64,000 bases of DNA from Natronobiforma cellulositropha (GCF_025629245.1 NZ_JANZXN010000004.1:114858-178857), one strand, 5' to 3'. Shown: positions 42,911 through 52,034, numbered from the stretch's first letter. Notes: generated by a model from the letters alone, not told the origin. Program-made: numbers and translations.

Positions 42911-43846
42911 ATGACAGCAACCCGCCTCACGATCGCTGTCGTGTTCCTCGTCGGTGCGCTCACACTCGCACCGGTGGCGAGCGCGATACACGCCGGTGGG
43001 TTCGTCGAGACGCTGGGGGCGTCGGGGGAAACCGAAGAACACACCGAGGCGAACGCCACGGCCATGGGGACGGAGGTTTCGGCGTTCATGCAAGCGAGCG
43101 CGACCGACACCGACGAGTCGGTCGACGCCCGCATGTTCACCGCCGCATACGACCGCGGAGACAACGCGACCCGCCAGCGACTCATCGACGAACGAACGAC
43201 ACACCTCGAGTCGAGACTCGCCGCGCTCGAAGCCGAGTACGACGACGTGACCGAACGACGAGCCGAGTTGAACGACGCGGCCTACACCGCCCGGCTGACG
43301 AGCCTCGCGATCAGAATCGACGCACTCGAGCGCGCAGTCGACGACGCCGAACCGCGAGCGGCGGCCGTCGGCGCTGACACCGAGGCGCTGGCGACACTTC
43401 GGTCGAACGCGTCGTCACTCTCGGGACCGGAAGTCGCCGCGATTGCGACCCGACTCGGGGGTGTCGACCGGCCGGGAGGGCCGCCGGGGCACGGGACCAA
43501 CGCGACGGCAGAGCGCGGCCCGCCGAACGCCACCGGACTCGCGCTCGGTCAGCAGGGGAGCGACCAGCGCGGCCCGCCGGCAGGTGTTGGCGGCGGTCCA
43601 GACGGGGAGCACACTCCCGGTTCTGGAACCGCGAACGCGTCCAACGCGAGCGGGCCACCGGGACTCGCGGGAGCGGGAGAGGGTCCACCGGGACTCGCGG
43701 GAGCGGGAGACGACAACGAGACAGCGAACGCCAGCCACGACGGTCCACCGGGACACGACGGGGACCACGGAGCGGGACCACCGGAACGTGGTGCTGTCGG
43801 TCAGGGACCGGTGAACGTCGTGAACGCCAGTGACGACGGCCTGTGA
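42911..43846 (+). CDS. Secreted coiled-coil protein with GPP-rich tail (DUF7096-like)
   Basis: This 311-residue protein has a Sec signal peptide (about 1-25, LTIAVVFLVGALTLAPVASA). A helical region follows (about 80-190) with HLESRLAALEAEYDDVTERR, core SRLAALEAEYDDVTE, and LRSNASSLSGPEVAAIATRL, as in DUF7096 proteins. The tail (190-311) is rich in G, P and N with several NAT/NAS N-glycosylation sequons and GPP repeats, including a 10-residue tandem duplication. TTTTTAAGATAT lies about 25-35 bp before the ATG. The next gene encodes an ArsR-type regulator, a pairing I recall for this family. Confidence 0.75.
   Translation: MTATRLTIAVVFLVGALTLAPVASAIHAGGFVETLGASGETEEHTEANATAMGTEVSAFMQASATDTDESVDARMFTAAYDRGDNATRQRLIDERTTHLESRLAALEAEYDDVTERRAELNDAAYTARLTSLAIRIDALERAVDDAEPRAAAVGADTEALATLRSNASSLSGPEVAAIATRLGGVDRPGGPPGHGTNATAERGPPNATGLALGQQGSDQRGPPAGVGGGPDGEHTPGSGTANASNASGPPGLAGAGEGPPGLAGAGDDNETANASHDGPPGHDGDHGAGPPERGAVGQGPVNVVNASDDGL
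43651..43710 (+). repeat. Tandem 30-bp duplication in the DUF7096-like gene
   Basis: The 30 bases at 43651-43680 are repeated at 43681-43710 with two differences near the left end. Each unit encodes GPPGLAGAGE/D. It is a recent in-frame duplication that enlarges the GPP-rich tail. Confidence 0.75.
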
Positions 43847-43941
43847 GCCAGGTGCGCTGGCCCCTCGAGTGGAGAGTGGCCGCCACACCTGCTCCCTCGA
43901 GAGAAGACACCCTTTTCAACGCCCATCACTAACCACGGGTG

Positions 43942-44616
43942 ATGGACTCTGCCGCGTTGTTGGATCTGCTCGGAAACGAAAACCGGAGACGGATCCTCCG
44001 ACTGCTGGCACGGAAACCCTGTTACGTCACCGAAATCTCGGAGTACCTCAGCGTGAGTCCGAAAGCCGTCATCGAGCACTTGCGCAAACTCGAGGAGGCC
44101 GGACTCATCGAGAGCCGAACCGACGAGCAGCGACGCAAGTACTTCCACATCGCCAGGAACGTCCGCCTCGAGGTGAACGTCTCGCCCTACGGCTTCGCGA
44201 GCAAGAGCGCCTACCCCTCGAACAGCAGTTTCGACATCACGACCTGTCGTCACCTCACCCTCGACGTGAGCTACGACGAGAGCGACGAACTCGACGAACT
44301 CCTCTCGACGCTCGACAACCTAGAGCAACTCGAGAACGAACTCTCGCTCGCCCAGCGGTGGGTACAGGGGCGACTCTGTAACGTCCTCGATCAGATCTCG
44401 GAGAGCGTCGGGACGGGTCCCGACAGCCGCGTCTACGCCGACGTCCTCGCGAGCGTCCGTGCCGATCCGAAGGGGGTCGACGCGCTCAGCCACGACGTCG
44501 GCATCCCCCGCGAGATCACCGGCGACATTTTAGAGGAACTCGCAGACCGCGGCATCGTCCGACGGACGGCCCACGGGTGGGAACTCGCCACTAGTGAGTC
44601 AACTCGCGAGACCTGA
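43942..44616 (+). CDS. ArsR-type winged-helix regulator
   Basis: This 224-residue protein has an N-terminal winged helix (about 1-75): LLDLLGNENRRRILRLLARKPCYVTEISEYLSVSPKAVIEHLRKL, core SPKAVIEHLRKLEEAGL, ending RRKYFHIA. The second half has a coiled region and a short further winged-helix-like part (GIPREITGDILEELADRG). ATG 43942 is preferred to GTG 43939; CCTTTTCAAC lies about 25-32 bp upstream. It follows the DUF7096-like secreted protein gene and may control it. Confidence 0.8.
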   Translation: MDSAALLDLLGNENRRRILRLLARKPCYVTEISEYLSVSPKAVIEHLRKLEEAGLIESRTDEQRRKYFHIARNVRLEVNVSPYGFASKSAYPSNSSFDITTCRHLTLDVSYDESDELDELLSTLDNLEQLENELSLAQRWVQGRLCNVLDQISESVGTGPDSRVYADVLASVRADPKGVDALSHDVGIPREITGDILEELADRGIVRRTAHGWELATSESTRET

Positions 44617-44720
44617 CCGCTCGAGCAGTCTACTCGAGCCACGGCCGACCGCTCGGTGGGCGCCGGTGGCGACCGCCGGTGAAATACGCGTACTGGCCGT
44701 CGACGCCGCCCCGGCCGTGG

Positions 44721-45299
44721 TCAGATCTCTCGGGAGAGACCGTCTCTGAGGTCGCGCCCGAAGTAGTAGCCGATGACGGCGGCGAGGAGACCGACGCTGA
44801 CACCGACGGCGATCAGTCCCATGCCACGCCCGGCGAGGATCGGGACCATGTAGTCGGCGACCGCCGAGAGACCGCCCAGGCTGCTGCCAGCGACCACCAC
44901 CTCGCTGTAGCGACGCTTCGAGGTGAGCAGACCGAACGCGAACGCGACGGCGAACATGCCGACGGCCGTGCCGCCGATCGGGAGGAACAGATTCCCGACG
45001 AACAGCCCGAAGCCGAGCAAGAGAACGACTGCGACGAACGCCTTCACCGAGAAGTGCCTCGTCGGCGAGAGACGCGAACGAAGCGAGCGGTCGCTCGAGC
45101 CGAACGAGGGGAGCCACGACCGTCTCGAGCGAGTTTCCGTCGCCTCGTCGGTCGCTTCGGGGTCGGCGGCCGCGTCCGCCGCGCTCGAGTCCGACGGTGT
45201 GGTGCCACCGAGAAGCTGGTCCGTCTGCTCGAGGAGGTCGGCCGTCGATTGCGGCTCCTCCTCGCGCTCGATCGACACCTCGTCTGAGCGGTCGCTCAT
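44721..45299 (-). CDS. Membrane protein with acidic N-terminal tail
   Basis: This 192-residue protein has a disordered, D/E/S/T-rich cytoplasmic part (about 1-75) and four hydrophobic segments (about 88-108, 112-128, 135-155, 165-185). Loops are Arg-rich (SKRRYSEVV, YYFGRDLRDGL). I do not recognise a family. ATG 45299 is the first sensible start; the upstream opening lacks a promoter. The spacing to the convergent ArsR gene is 104 bp, with no other feature there. Confidence 0.65.
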   Translation of the reverse strand: MSDRSDEVSIEREEEPQSTADLLEQTDQLLGGTTPSDSSAADAAADPEATDEATETRSRRSWLPSFGSSDRSLRSRLSPTRHFSVKAFVAVVLLLGFGLFVGNLFLPIGGTAVGMFAVAFAFGLLTSKRRYSEVVVAGSSLGGLSAVADYMVPILAGRGMGLIAVGVSVGLLAAVIGYYFGRDLRDGLSREI

Positions 45300-45433
45300 A
45301 CTCGAGTCCGAGGCGCTCCGGGGTGATGGACCTTTCCCTGTCAACGCGCCGTCAGTCGAGCGCGGCACGGGACCGACCCACCCGCCGCAGAAACGGCCAC
45401 AGCGTTTTACACGCCCGGCGTCGCAGGCGGGAC

Positions 45434-45646
45434 ATGGCCTGGCTCGCGGCGCTGACGTTCGCGGTGGTCGCCCTCGCTGGCGCGTGGCTCGCGTGGACGC
45501 TGACGGCGAACCTCACCGCCCAGCCGGAGTACCCGACGATCATGACCGACACGATGCGCGTCCTCGGCGGGACCATCGCCGTCGGCGGTGCGGCGCTGGG
45601 CGTGGTCTTTCTCGTCTACGCCGTTCGCGCCTACTTCGGCGTGTGA
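45434..45646 (+). CDS. 70-aa two-helix membrane protein
   Basis: This 70-residue protein has two membrane helices (about 3-23, 42-66) with a short loop NLTAQPEYPTIMTDTMRVLGG. CGTTTTACAC lies about 30 bp upstream of ATG 45434. It precedes gatD by 77 bp on the same strand. No family recognised. Confidence 0.6.
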   Translation: MAWLAALTFAVVALAGAWLAWTLTANLTAQPEYPTIMTDTMRVLGGTIAVGGAALGVVFLVYAVRAYFGV

Positions 45647-45723
45647 GGACGCGACGAACGGTCCCGCCGGTGAGCGCCCGAAGAGGTGCTTTCAAGTCCG
45701 ACGGCCGAGAACTCCGTGACGAG

Positions 45724-46971
45724 ATGAATCCAGGAGACCGCGTCCGCGTCGAACGCGCGGGCGACACCTACGAGGGCGTGTTGCTCCCCTCGAGCACCGA
45801 CGACCACCTCGTCGTCAAACTCGAGGGCGGCTACAACGTCGGCGTCGACCGCGCCGAGGCGAGCGTCGACGTACTCGAGGCGGACGTCTACGACGTCGAG
45901 CGCGCACAGGACGGCGACGGCTCGAGTTCCGAGATCGAGTTCGACGAGGAGCTACCGACGATTTCGCTGATCTCGACCGGCGGCACCATCGCCTCGACGG
46001 TCGACTACCGCACCGGTGCGGTGACCGCCCAGTTCGACGCCGAAGACGTCCTCCGGGCGGTTCCCGACCTCGCCGGGCGGGCGAACTACCGGGGACGGGT
46101 CGTGACGAACATCCTCTCCGAGAACATGACGCCCGAGACCTGGCAAGAGCTCGCAGCAGCCGTCGCCGAAGAGATCGAGGCGGGTGCCGACGGCGTCGTC
46201 GTCATGCACGGCACCGACACGATGCAGTACAGCGCGAGCGCGCTCGCGTTCGCCCTCGAGACGCCCGTGCCGGTCGTCTTCACCGGCAGCCAGCGCTCGG
46301 CGGACCGCCCCTCCTCGGACAACGTCATGAACGCCGTCTGCGCCGTCGAGACCGCGAAGGGCGACTGCGCGGAGGTGCTCGTCTGCATGCACGCGAGCGA
46401 CGACGACGACACCTGTGCGCTCCACCGCGGGACGCGCGTCAGGAAGAACCACACCTCCCGGCGCGACGCCTTCGAGACCGTCGGCGCGAGTCCGCTCGGC
46501 GAGATCGACTACGAGAGCCTCGAGGCGACCTTCCGGGGCGACTACCAGCGCCGCGGCGAGACCGACCTCTCGATCTCGTCGGCGCTCGAGACCGACGTCG
46601 ACCTCCTGAAGTTCACCCCCGGGATGGACCCCGCCTTCCTCGACGTCGCCGACGGGAAGGCCGGACTCGTCCTCGAGGGGACCGGTCTCGGCCACGTCAG
46701 CACCGACCTGATCCCGAAGATCACCCAACTCGTCGAAGACGGCACGACGGTCGTCATGACCAGCCAGTGTCTCGAGGGGCGGGTCTGTGATCGGGTCTAC
46801 GACACCGGCCGCGACCTGCTCGAGGCGGGTGTCGTCGAAGCCGAGGACACCCTGCCGGGAACGGCGATGGTGAAGCTGATGTGGGCGCTCGCGAACGCCG
46901 AGGACGTCGAGGAGGCGATGGGGACCTCCATCGCGGGCGAGATCACCCGCCGCTCTGCACCCTGGACGTAG
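45724..46971 (+). CDS. gatD: Glutamyl-tRNA(Gln) amidotransferase subunit D
   Basis: This 415-residue archaeal GatD is a type I asparaginase-like amidase that supplies ammonia to GatE, which converts Glu-tRNA(Gln) to Gln-tRNA(Gln). It has the N-terminal SH3-like domain (1-70), ISTGGTIASTVDYRTG with catalytic Thr, MHGTDTMQYSA and LHRGTRVRKNHTSRRDAFE, core RVRKNHTSRRDAF. ATG 45724 matches the family. GatE is not in the window. It abuts the GNAT gene (no gap), suggesting co-transcription. Confidence 0.96.
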   Translation: MNPGDRVRVERAGDTYEGVLLPSSTDDHLVVKLEGGYNVGVDRAEASVDVLEADVYDVERAQDGDGSSSEIEFDEELPTISLISTGGTIASTVDYRTGAVTAQFDAEDVLRAVPDLAGRANYRGRVVTNILSENMTPETWQELAAAVAEEIEAGADGVVVMHGTDTMQYSASALAFALETPVPVVFTGSQRSADRPSSDNVMNAVCAVETAKGDCAEVLVCMHASDDDDTCALHRGTRVRKNHTSRRDAFETVGASPLGEIDYESLEATFRGDYQRRGETDLSISSALETDVDLLKFTPGMDPAFLDVADGKAGLVLEGTGLGHVSTDLIPKITQLVEDGTTVVMTSQCLEGRVCDRVYDTGRDLLEAGVVEAEDTLPGTAMVKLMWALANAEDVEEAMGTSIAGEITRRSAPWT

Positions 46972-47862
46972 ATGGAGATCAGACGGGCGACGCCGGAGGA
47001 TTACGCGGCCGTCCGCGAGATGACCGCGGACCTCTGGGACGACCGCGGCGGCGACTACCTCCCCGAGGTCTACCACGAGTGGCTCGAGTCGCCCGAAGAG
47101 ACCGGACGGCGGACGTTTCTCGCCGAACTCGACGGGCAGGCCGTGGGTATCGTCCAGGCGCTCGTCCTCTCGCCCGAAGAAGCCTGGTTTCAGAGCATGC
47201 GCGTCCACCCCGACGCGCGCCGGCAGGGGGTGAGCGCACGGCTCAACGAGACCTGCTTCGCGTGGGCCCGCGAGCGAGGTGCGCGGGTCGGCCGCGTGAT
47301 GATCTTCTCGTGGAATCCCGCGTCGATGGCCGCCGCGCGGGCGAACGGCTTCGACCCGGTGACCGTCTGCCGGTTCGCCCAGCCGACACCCGACGCGGAC
47401 GCGAGCGGGCCAGCGGGCTACACCGTCTCGAGCGACGCCGACGCCGCCTGGGAGTGCTGGCTCGAGAGCGACGCCCGGGGAGCGCTCGCGGGTCTGGCGC
47501 TCGCTCCGGAGTCGCCGTGGTCGCTGCGGGAACTCACGCGCACAGACCTCACCAAAGCGGGCGTGCTCACCGTCGAGCGTGACGGCGAGACGCGAGCGAT
47601 GGCCTGGCGAGTACGGGAGACCGAGCGCGAGGACGACGGCGAGTCGACGACGACGGTCGAGTACGGCGCGGCGGCGTGGACGGACGAAGAGAGCGCGCGG
47701 GCGCTGTTCGCGGCCATCGCACGCGACGCCGCCGACCGGGGTGGCGACGAGATTCGGGTCCTGCTCCCCGAGACCGCCACGGCGCTCGTCGACGCCGCCT
47801 ACGGCGGCTGTGAGCTGGCCGAAGAGGCGATGGTCGTCCTCGAGAATCCACTCGACGCCTAG
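46972..47862 (+). CDS. GNAT acetyltransferase, probable two-domain
   Basis: This 296-residue protein has an N-terminal GNAT fold (about 1-150) with the acetyl-CoA loop VHPDARRQGVSARL (Q/RxxGxG/A-like). A divergent second half (about 155-296) looks like a degenerate GNAT copy (VVEYGAAAWTDEESARALF). Substrate unknown. ATG follows the gatD stop directly, and the stop overlaps that of the convergent SAMP gene by 2 bp. The context suggests a link to translation or protein modification, but this is inference. Confidence 0.8.
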   Translation: MEIRRATPEDYAAVREMTADLWDDRGGDYLPEVYHEWLESPEETGRRTFLAELDGQAVGIVQALVLSPEEAWFQSMRVHPDARRQGVSARLNETCFAWARERGARVGRVMIFSWNPASMAAARANGFDPVTVCRFAQPTPDADASGPAGYTVSSDADAAWECWLESDARGALAGLALAPESPWSLRELTRTDLTKAGVLTVERDGETRAMAWRVRETEREDDGESTTTVEYGAAAWTDEESARALFAAIARDAADRGGDEIRVLLPETATALVDAAYGGCELAEEAMVVLENPLDA

Positions 47863-48140
47863 CCGCCGCTGACCGGCGGGAACAACGCGAGTTCGTCGTC
47901 CGCCTCGAGTTCGGTCCCGAGACCGTCCTCGCTCGCGACGTCCGCGCCGTTTCTGAGCACGTTGATCTCGGGGCGGAGCGTCCCGTCGTCGTCACGGACG
48001 CGTGTCTCGAGGTCGGGGTTAGCTGCGAGCAGCGCGTCGAGGGCGTCCCCGACGGTCTCGCCGGGTGCGGTGTCGACGGTGACCTCGCGCTCGCCGGCGA
48101 GTTCGGCGAGGTCGGCGAACAGCTTCCACTGCTGGGTCAT
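47859..48140 (-). CDS. MoaD-like ubiquitin-fold protein, probable SAMP
   Basis: This 93-residue beta-grasp protein ends in Gly-Gly (FPPVSGG), the adenylation/thiocarboxylate tail of MoaD, ThiS and the haloarchaeal small modifier proteins (SAMPs). VGDALDALLAANPDLETRV and PEINVLRNGADV fit MoaD. It can act in molybdopterin sulfur transfer or be conjugated to proteins by the E1-like UbaA. Which role this paralogue has is not decided here. ATG 48140 is preferred over 48167. Confidence 0.85.
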   Translation of the reverse strand: MTQQWKLFADLAELAGEREVTVDTAPGETVGDALDALLAANPDLETRVRDDDGTLRPEINVLRNGADVASEDGLGTELEADDELALFPPVSGG

Positions 48141-48196
48141 GCCCGCGGATTGTGACTCCCGGCGCAAGTAGCTACCGCTCGGCCCACCGTCGACAG

Positions 48197-49399
48197 CTAC
48201 CCACTCGCCGTCGCGAGACGACGAATCGCGGCCGGCCGGCCCACGAGGAAGACGCGGTCGCCGTGCTCGAGTACCGTCGACTCCTCCGGCAGTGGCCGGG
48301 CACGCCCGTCACGCTCGAGTCCGAGGACGACGACGGGGAGCGATCCAACGGCGCTCCCCTCGAGTCCGGTCGCGAGGTCGTCACCGTCCGCGCCGACGGT
48401 CACCGCGAGCACCGTCTCGCTCGCAGACCGGAGCACCGAGACGAACTCGCGGCCGGCGTCGGGTGCGACCGGGAGGGTCACGAGTCGGACTGGTTCTCGG
48501 GCGGAGAGGCGCGCGGCGAGCGACGGAGAGACGGCGAGCGTCGCGACGTTGCCCGCCGTCGCCCGCACCTCGGCCGTTCCGAGGCGGCGGGCGGCGTCGT
48601 CGGCCGGGGCGTCCGGGGAGGGTGTCGCGAGCGACCCGTCACTCGCGTCGGGGTCGTCCACCGCCGCTCCCGGTCTCGGCGCGTGCCACACCTCGACGGC
48701 GTCGCCCGGGCTGGCGTCGGGAGCGGGATCCGCTTCGACGGCGAGCGCGACGGTTCCGGGGGCGAGCGTCGGGCCGAGACCCGTTCGGCGGCTCCCGACG
48801 GCCAGACGGGAGACGGTGGCGTCGTCGGCGAACGACACCTCGACGACGCCGACGGCGTAGTCACGCTCGAGCCGGGAGACGAGGCGCTCTTCGAGTTCCG
48901 CTCGAGAGTCACTCCGTGGGAGGCGGAGGGTCGACCCCGCCAGCGCCGCCTTGCGAGCGTCGTCGACCGGGTCGTAACCGGGGACATCCTCGACCGTCTC
49001 TGGGAGCGTGAGAGCGGTGACGCGACCGCCGGAGCGGACGAACTGGGTGACTTCGTCGACCGTCTGTGGCGTCGCGGCGGCGACAGCGTCTCGAGCGAGG
49101 TAGTCGCCGAAGCGCCGGCCTGCGTCGGCGGCGATGGCGCTCGCGACGAAGACGGTGACGGTGTAGAGGGCTGTCAGCGGGTCGAACAGAGCGGTCTCGC
49201 CGATGATCGCGTCGCCGAGGGCGGTCTTCGTGTTGAGCCAGACGGCGACGGCGGAGAGACCCGTCAAGACGGCGACGCCGTCGGAGAGGGCGTCGGTACT
49301 GTACCAGCGGTAGACGAACGCGGAGACGGTACCGACACCGCCTGCCAACAGCGCGAAGCCGAGCACGCGAACCGCGGCGTCGACGAGGAGGTCGCTCAT
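48197..49399 (-). CDS. Membrane protein with TrkA_C-like domains
   Basis: This 400-residue protein has three membrane segments in the first ~95 residues and then soluble TrkA_C-type (RCK_C) domains. The last shows LPVVVLGLERDGRARPLPEESTVLEHGDRVFLVGRP, core ESTVLEHGDRVFLVG, typical of RCK_C. It probably regulates ion transport. It overlaps the neighbouring related gene by 4 bp (stop/start overlap), so the two are translated together. Opposite them is a K+ channel gene. Substrate ion is inferred as K+. Confidence 0.75.
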   Translation of the reverse strand: MSDLLVDAAVRVLGFALLAGGVGTVSAFVYRWYSTDALSDGVAVLTGLSAVAVWLNTKTALGDAIIGETALFDPLTALYTVTVFVASAIAADAGRRFGDYLARDAVAAATPQTVDEVTQFVRSGGRVTALTLPETVEDVPGYDPVDDARKAALAGSTLRLPRSDSRAELEERLVSRLERDYAVGVVEVSFADDATVSRLAVGSRRTGLGPTLAPGTVALAVEADPAPDASPGDAVEVWHAPRPGAAVDDPDASDGSLATPSPDAPADDAARRLGTAEVRATAGNVATLAVSPSLAARLSAREPVRLVTLPVAPDAGREFVSVLRSASETVLAVTVGADGDDLATGLEGSAVGSLPVVVLGLERDGRARPLPEESTVLEHGDRVFLVGRPAAIRRLATASG

Positions 49400-50658
49400 C
49401 GCGACGCCTCCGCGACGAACCGGTCGACGGCGCGTTCGGGACCGGCGACGAACACCTCGTCACCCGCCTCGAGCGCGCGTTCGATACCCGGCGCGAACAC
49501 CCACGTCTGCGGCCGGTCGGAGCCGGTCTCGCCGCGGCCCGGACGAAGCCACCGCCACGGGCGGCGGTCGCTCGTCGGCTCGCGGGGCGACCCCGCTGTG
49601 CGCAGGACCGCGAGGACGCGAACCGCACCGTCGGCCGGAACCGGGGTGTGGGTGTCGACCACCACGCGCTCGACGACCGTCTCCGTCCGCGAGAGCAGCG
49701 AGCGCGCCTCGAGTGCGGGACTCGTTCCACGGGAGCGGACGAGGAGTCGGTCGGAGTCGCTCTCGAGCAGCGCGGAGACGTCCCGTCGGGCGACGGCGAC
49801 GGTTACTCGCCCCCTTCCACCCGCGCTTTCGGTCGCCGGTGTGGCGGCGGGTGGCGCGTTCTCGGCTGTCTCCTGACCGTCGGCCGCTCGAGACGGCACG
49901 TGAGTGGCGTCGACGCTGAGGACCGTCCCGTCGACCGAGCGCGTCGGCGTCTCGAGGACGACCGTGTCGTCGCGGGCGAGTCCCGTCGGGACGAGCGTCT
50001 CGAGCGTGACGGCGCGAGAACCCTCCGGTACCCGCTTCGAGAGACCGCTCGAGGGTGGTGCGGCGGTGATCGTCGCCCGGCCGCGGTCGTCGAGACTGAC
50101 GGCGACGTCGGCGAGGTCGTGGTCGGTTCGCAGCCGTGTTTCGAGGCGGTGCTCGAGTTCCGAGAGCGGGAGGTCGGCGGGGAGTCGCCACGAGCCAGCC
50201 GCGAGCGCCTCTCGGAGTGACGGCGAGAGCGGCGGGAAGCCCTCCATGTCGCGAATCGGCCCGGCGGGACGGACGGTTACCTGGCCGACGCTGCCGACGA
50301 ACTCGACGGCGTCGGCAGAGAGCGTGCGTTTTCGAACGGCGGTGAGCGAGACACGCTTTGGCAGTTCGCTACCGAGTTTGTCGCCCTGGCTGTGGGCGTA
50401 GAGGGCGAGCATGATGACGACGAGAACGGCGACGAGCAGTCGGGGCGAGCGGACGATTTCGGGCTCTGCGAGGACGAGCAAGCCGCCGTTGACGCTGGCG
50501 ATGGCGAGCGCGAGGACGACGACACCGAATCCCGGGAGGGTGACGCCCGTGAAGTAGCGAGCGAGGAACCCGAGCGCACCGGCGACGAACGCCGGAACGA
50601 TCCCGGTGAGCAATCCGAGGTAGATCCCGAGCAGGACCTCGATCGGAAGCGATGACAT
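49396..50658 (-). CDS. Membrane protein with TrkA_C-like domains, partner of the 48197 gene
   Basis: This 420-residue protein has about three helices (about 5-30, 35-60, 65-90) and a soluble part with TrkA_C-type folds. The end reads WVFAPGIERALEAGDEVFVAGPERAVDRF, core ALEAGDEVFVAGPERAVD, again RCK_C-like. A low-complexity linker lies near 255-280. ATG 50658 is used because the frame upstream overlaps nothing but has no promoter. It is divergent from the Kch channel gene, with a 134-bp shared region. Confidence 0.75.
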   Translation of the reverse strand: MSSLPIEVLLGIYLGLLTGIVPAFVAGALGFLARYFTGVTLPGFGVVVLALAIASVNGGLLVLAEPEIVRSPRLLVAVLVVIMLALYAHSQGDKLGSELPKRVSLTAVRKRTLSADAVEFVGSVGQVTVRPAGPIRDMEGFPPLSPSLREALAAGSWRLPADLPLSELEHRLETRLRTDHDLADVAVSLDDRGRATITAAPPSSGLSKRVPEGSRAVTLETLVPTGLARDDTVVLETPTRSVDGTVLSVDATHVPSRAADGQETAENAPPAATPATESAGGRGRVTVAVARRDVSALLESDSDRLLVRSRGTSPALEARSLLSRTETVVERVVVDTHTPVPADGAVRVLAVLRTAGSPREPTSDRRPWRWLRPGRGETGSDRPQTWVFAPGIERALEAGDEVFVAGPERAVDRFVAEASR

Positions 50659-50792
50659 ACGGGGTCGTCTCGGCCGCCGGGCAAACCAGTACCGGTCGAA
50701 GAACCCGGGTGAGCGGCAGGTCGACGGACGGTCGGCCGGAGGCGCGCATCTCGAGTCGAAGGGATTTAGCGTTCGACGGACCCAGCGAGTGT

Positions 50793-51974
50793 ATGGTCGG
50801 CGAGTGGGTGACAGCACGGCTGCCGGAGAACTGGCGCTGGGTGGTGACGACGCGTGCAGCGGTCGTCTTCGCCCTCGCCGTCGCCGTGCTCTCGGTGGCA
50901 ACCGGGATCTACAACATCGAGCAGACAGATGCCGAGTTCGGTCCGGTCGCTCCGCACGTCCCAGAGGCCGTCCAGCAGGCGGTTGGCTTCACCGGCGTTC
51001 TGACGGGCTTTCTGATGGTCGCGAGCGCGCTCGCGCTCCGTCGTGGCCTCCGTGCGGGCTGGTGGGCGACGTTCGTCCTCCTGCCGATCACCGCCATCCA
51101 GGGGATCTTACAGGGGACTCCGTACTCGCTGCCGCTGGTCGTCCTCTCGGTGCTGTCGATCCCAACGCTGTTGCTCACCCGAACACGATTTCAGGAACCG
51201 CTCTCGCTGACGACGACGCAACTGGCCGCAGGCGGTGCGCTCGTCGGCGTCCAGACCTACGGCACCGTCGGTGCCTACGCCCTCAGAAACGAGTTCGACG
51301 GCGTCGACACCGTCCTCGAGGCCTTCTACTTCACGCTCATCACCTCGAGTACGGTCGGCTACGGCGACATCGGTCCCGAGAGCGAACAGGCGATGCTCTT
51401 TACGATGTCCGTCGTCGTCCTCGGTGTCGCCAGTTTCGGTATCGCCATCGGGGCGCTCGTCGGCCCGGCGATCCAGTCACGGATTACGAAGACACTCGGA
51501 AAGATGACCGACTCACAACTCGCAGCCCTCGAGAACCACGTCCTCGTCCTCGGTTACGGGGACCTGACCGAACCGATCGTCGACGAACTCGCCGCGACCG
51601 ACGCGGCGTTCGCCGTCGTCACCAGAGACCGCGACGCCGCTGAGATACTCACCGACCGCGGCGTCCCCGTCGTGACCGCGAACCCGAGCGACGACGGCCC
51701 GCTCGAGCGGGCGAACATCTCCAGGGCGCGGGCGGTCGTCACCGCGACGAACGACGACGCCCTCGACGCGCTCTCGGTGCTGACCGCCCGGGAACTCGCA
51801 CCCGACGTCCGGATCGTCGCCTCCGCGACCGACCGGGAGAACACGGCGAAACTCGAGCGCGCGGGTGCCGACGCCGTCGTCAGCCCCGCCGTCCTCGGCG
51901 GCCACTTGCTCGTGCGCTCGGCGCTCGGAAACGACGAGTCGGCGCTGATCGAGCGCATCCTCGGGCGGGAGTGA
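50793..51974 (+). CDS. Kch-type potassium channel with RCK/TrkA_N domain
   Basis: This 393-residue protein has about five helices in the first 130 residues. A two-helix pore with selectivity filter TVGYGDIG (about 187-194) follows. A cytoplasmic RCK domain starts at about 247 (HVLVLGYGDLTEPIVDEL, Rossmann GxGxxx). ATG 50793 is supported by GGATTTAGCG 22-31 bp upstream. The canonical GYG filter predicts K+ selectivity. RCK binding of NAD(H), nucleotides or Ca2+ probably gates it. Divergent TrkA_C genes suggest joint K+ control. Confidence 0.88.
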   Translation: MVGEWVTARLPENWRWVVTTRAAVVFALAVAVLSVATGIYNIEQTDAEFGPVAPHVPEAVQQAVGFTGVLTGFLMVASALALRRGLRAGWWATFVLLPITAIQGILQGTPYSLPLVVLSVLSIPTLLLTRTRFQEPLSLTTTQLAAGGALVGVQTYGTVGAYALRNEFDGVDTVLEAFYFTLITSSTVGYGDIGPESEQAMLFTMSVVVLGVASFGIAIGALVGPAIQSRITKTLGKMTDSQLAALENHVLVLGYGDLTEPIVDELAATDAAFAVVTRDRDAAEILTDRGVPVVTANPSDDGPLERANISRARAVVTATNDDALDALSVLTARELAPDVRIVASATDRENTAKLERAGADAVVSPAVLGGHLLVRSALGNDESALIERILGRE

Positions 51975-52034
51975 CGTGAATCCCGAGCGCAAGCCTCGCC
52001 TTCAGAGACGGGAGGATGTCAGCGTCCCCGGCAG

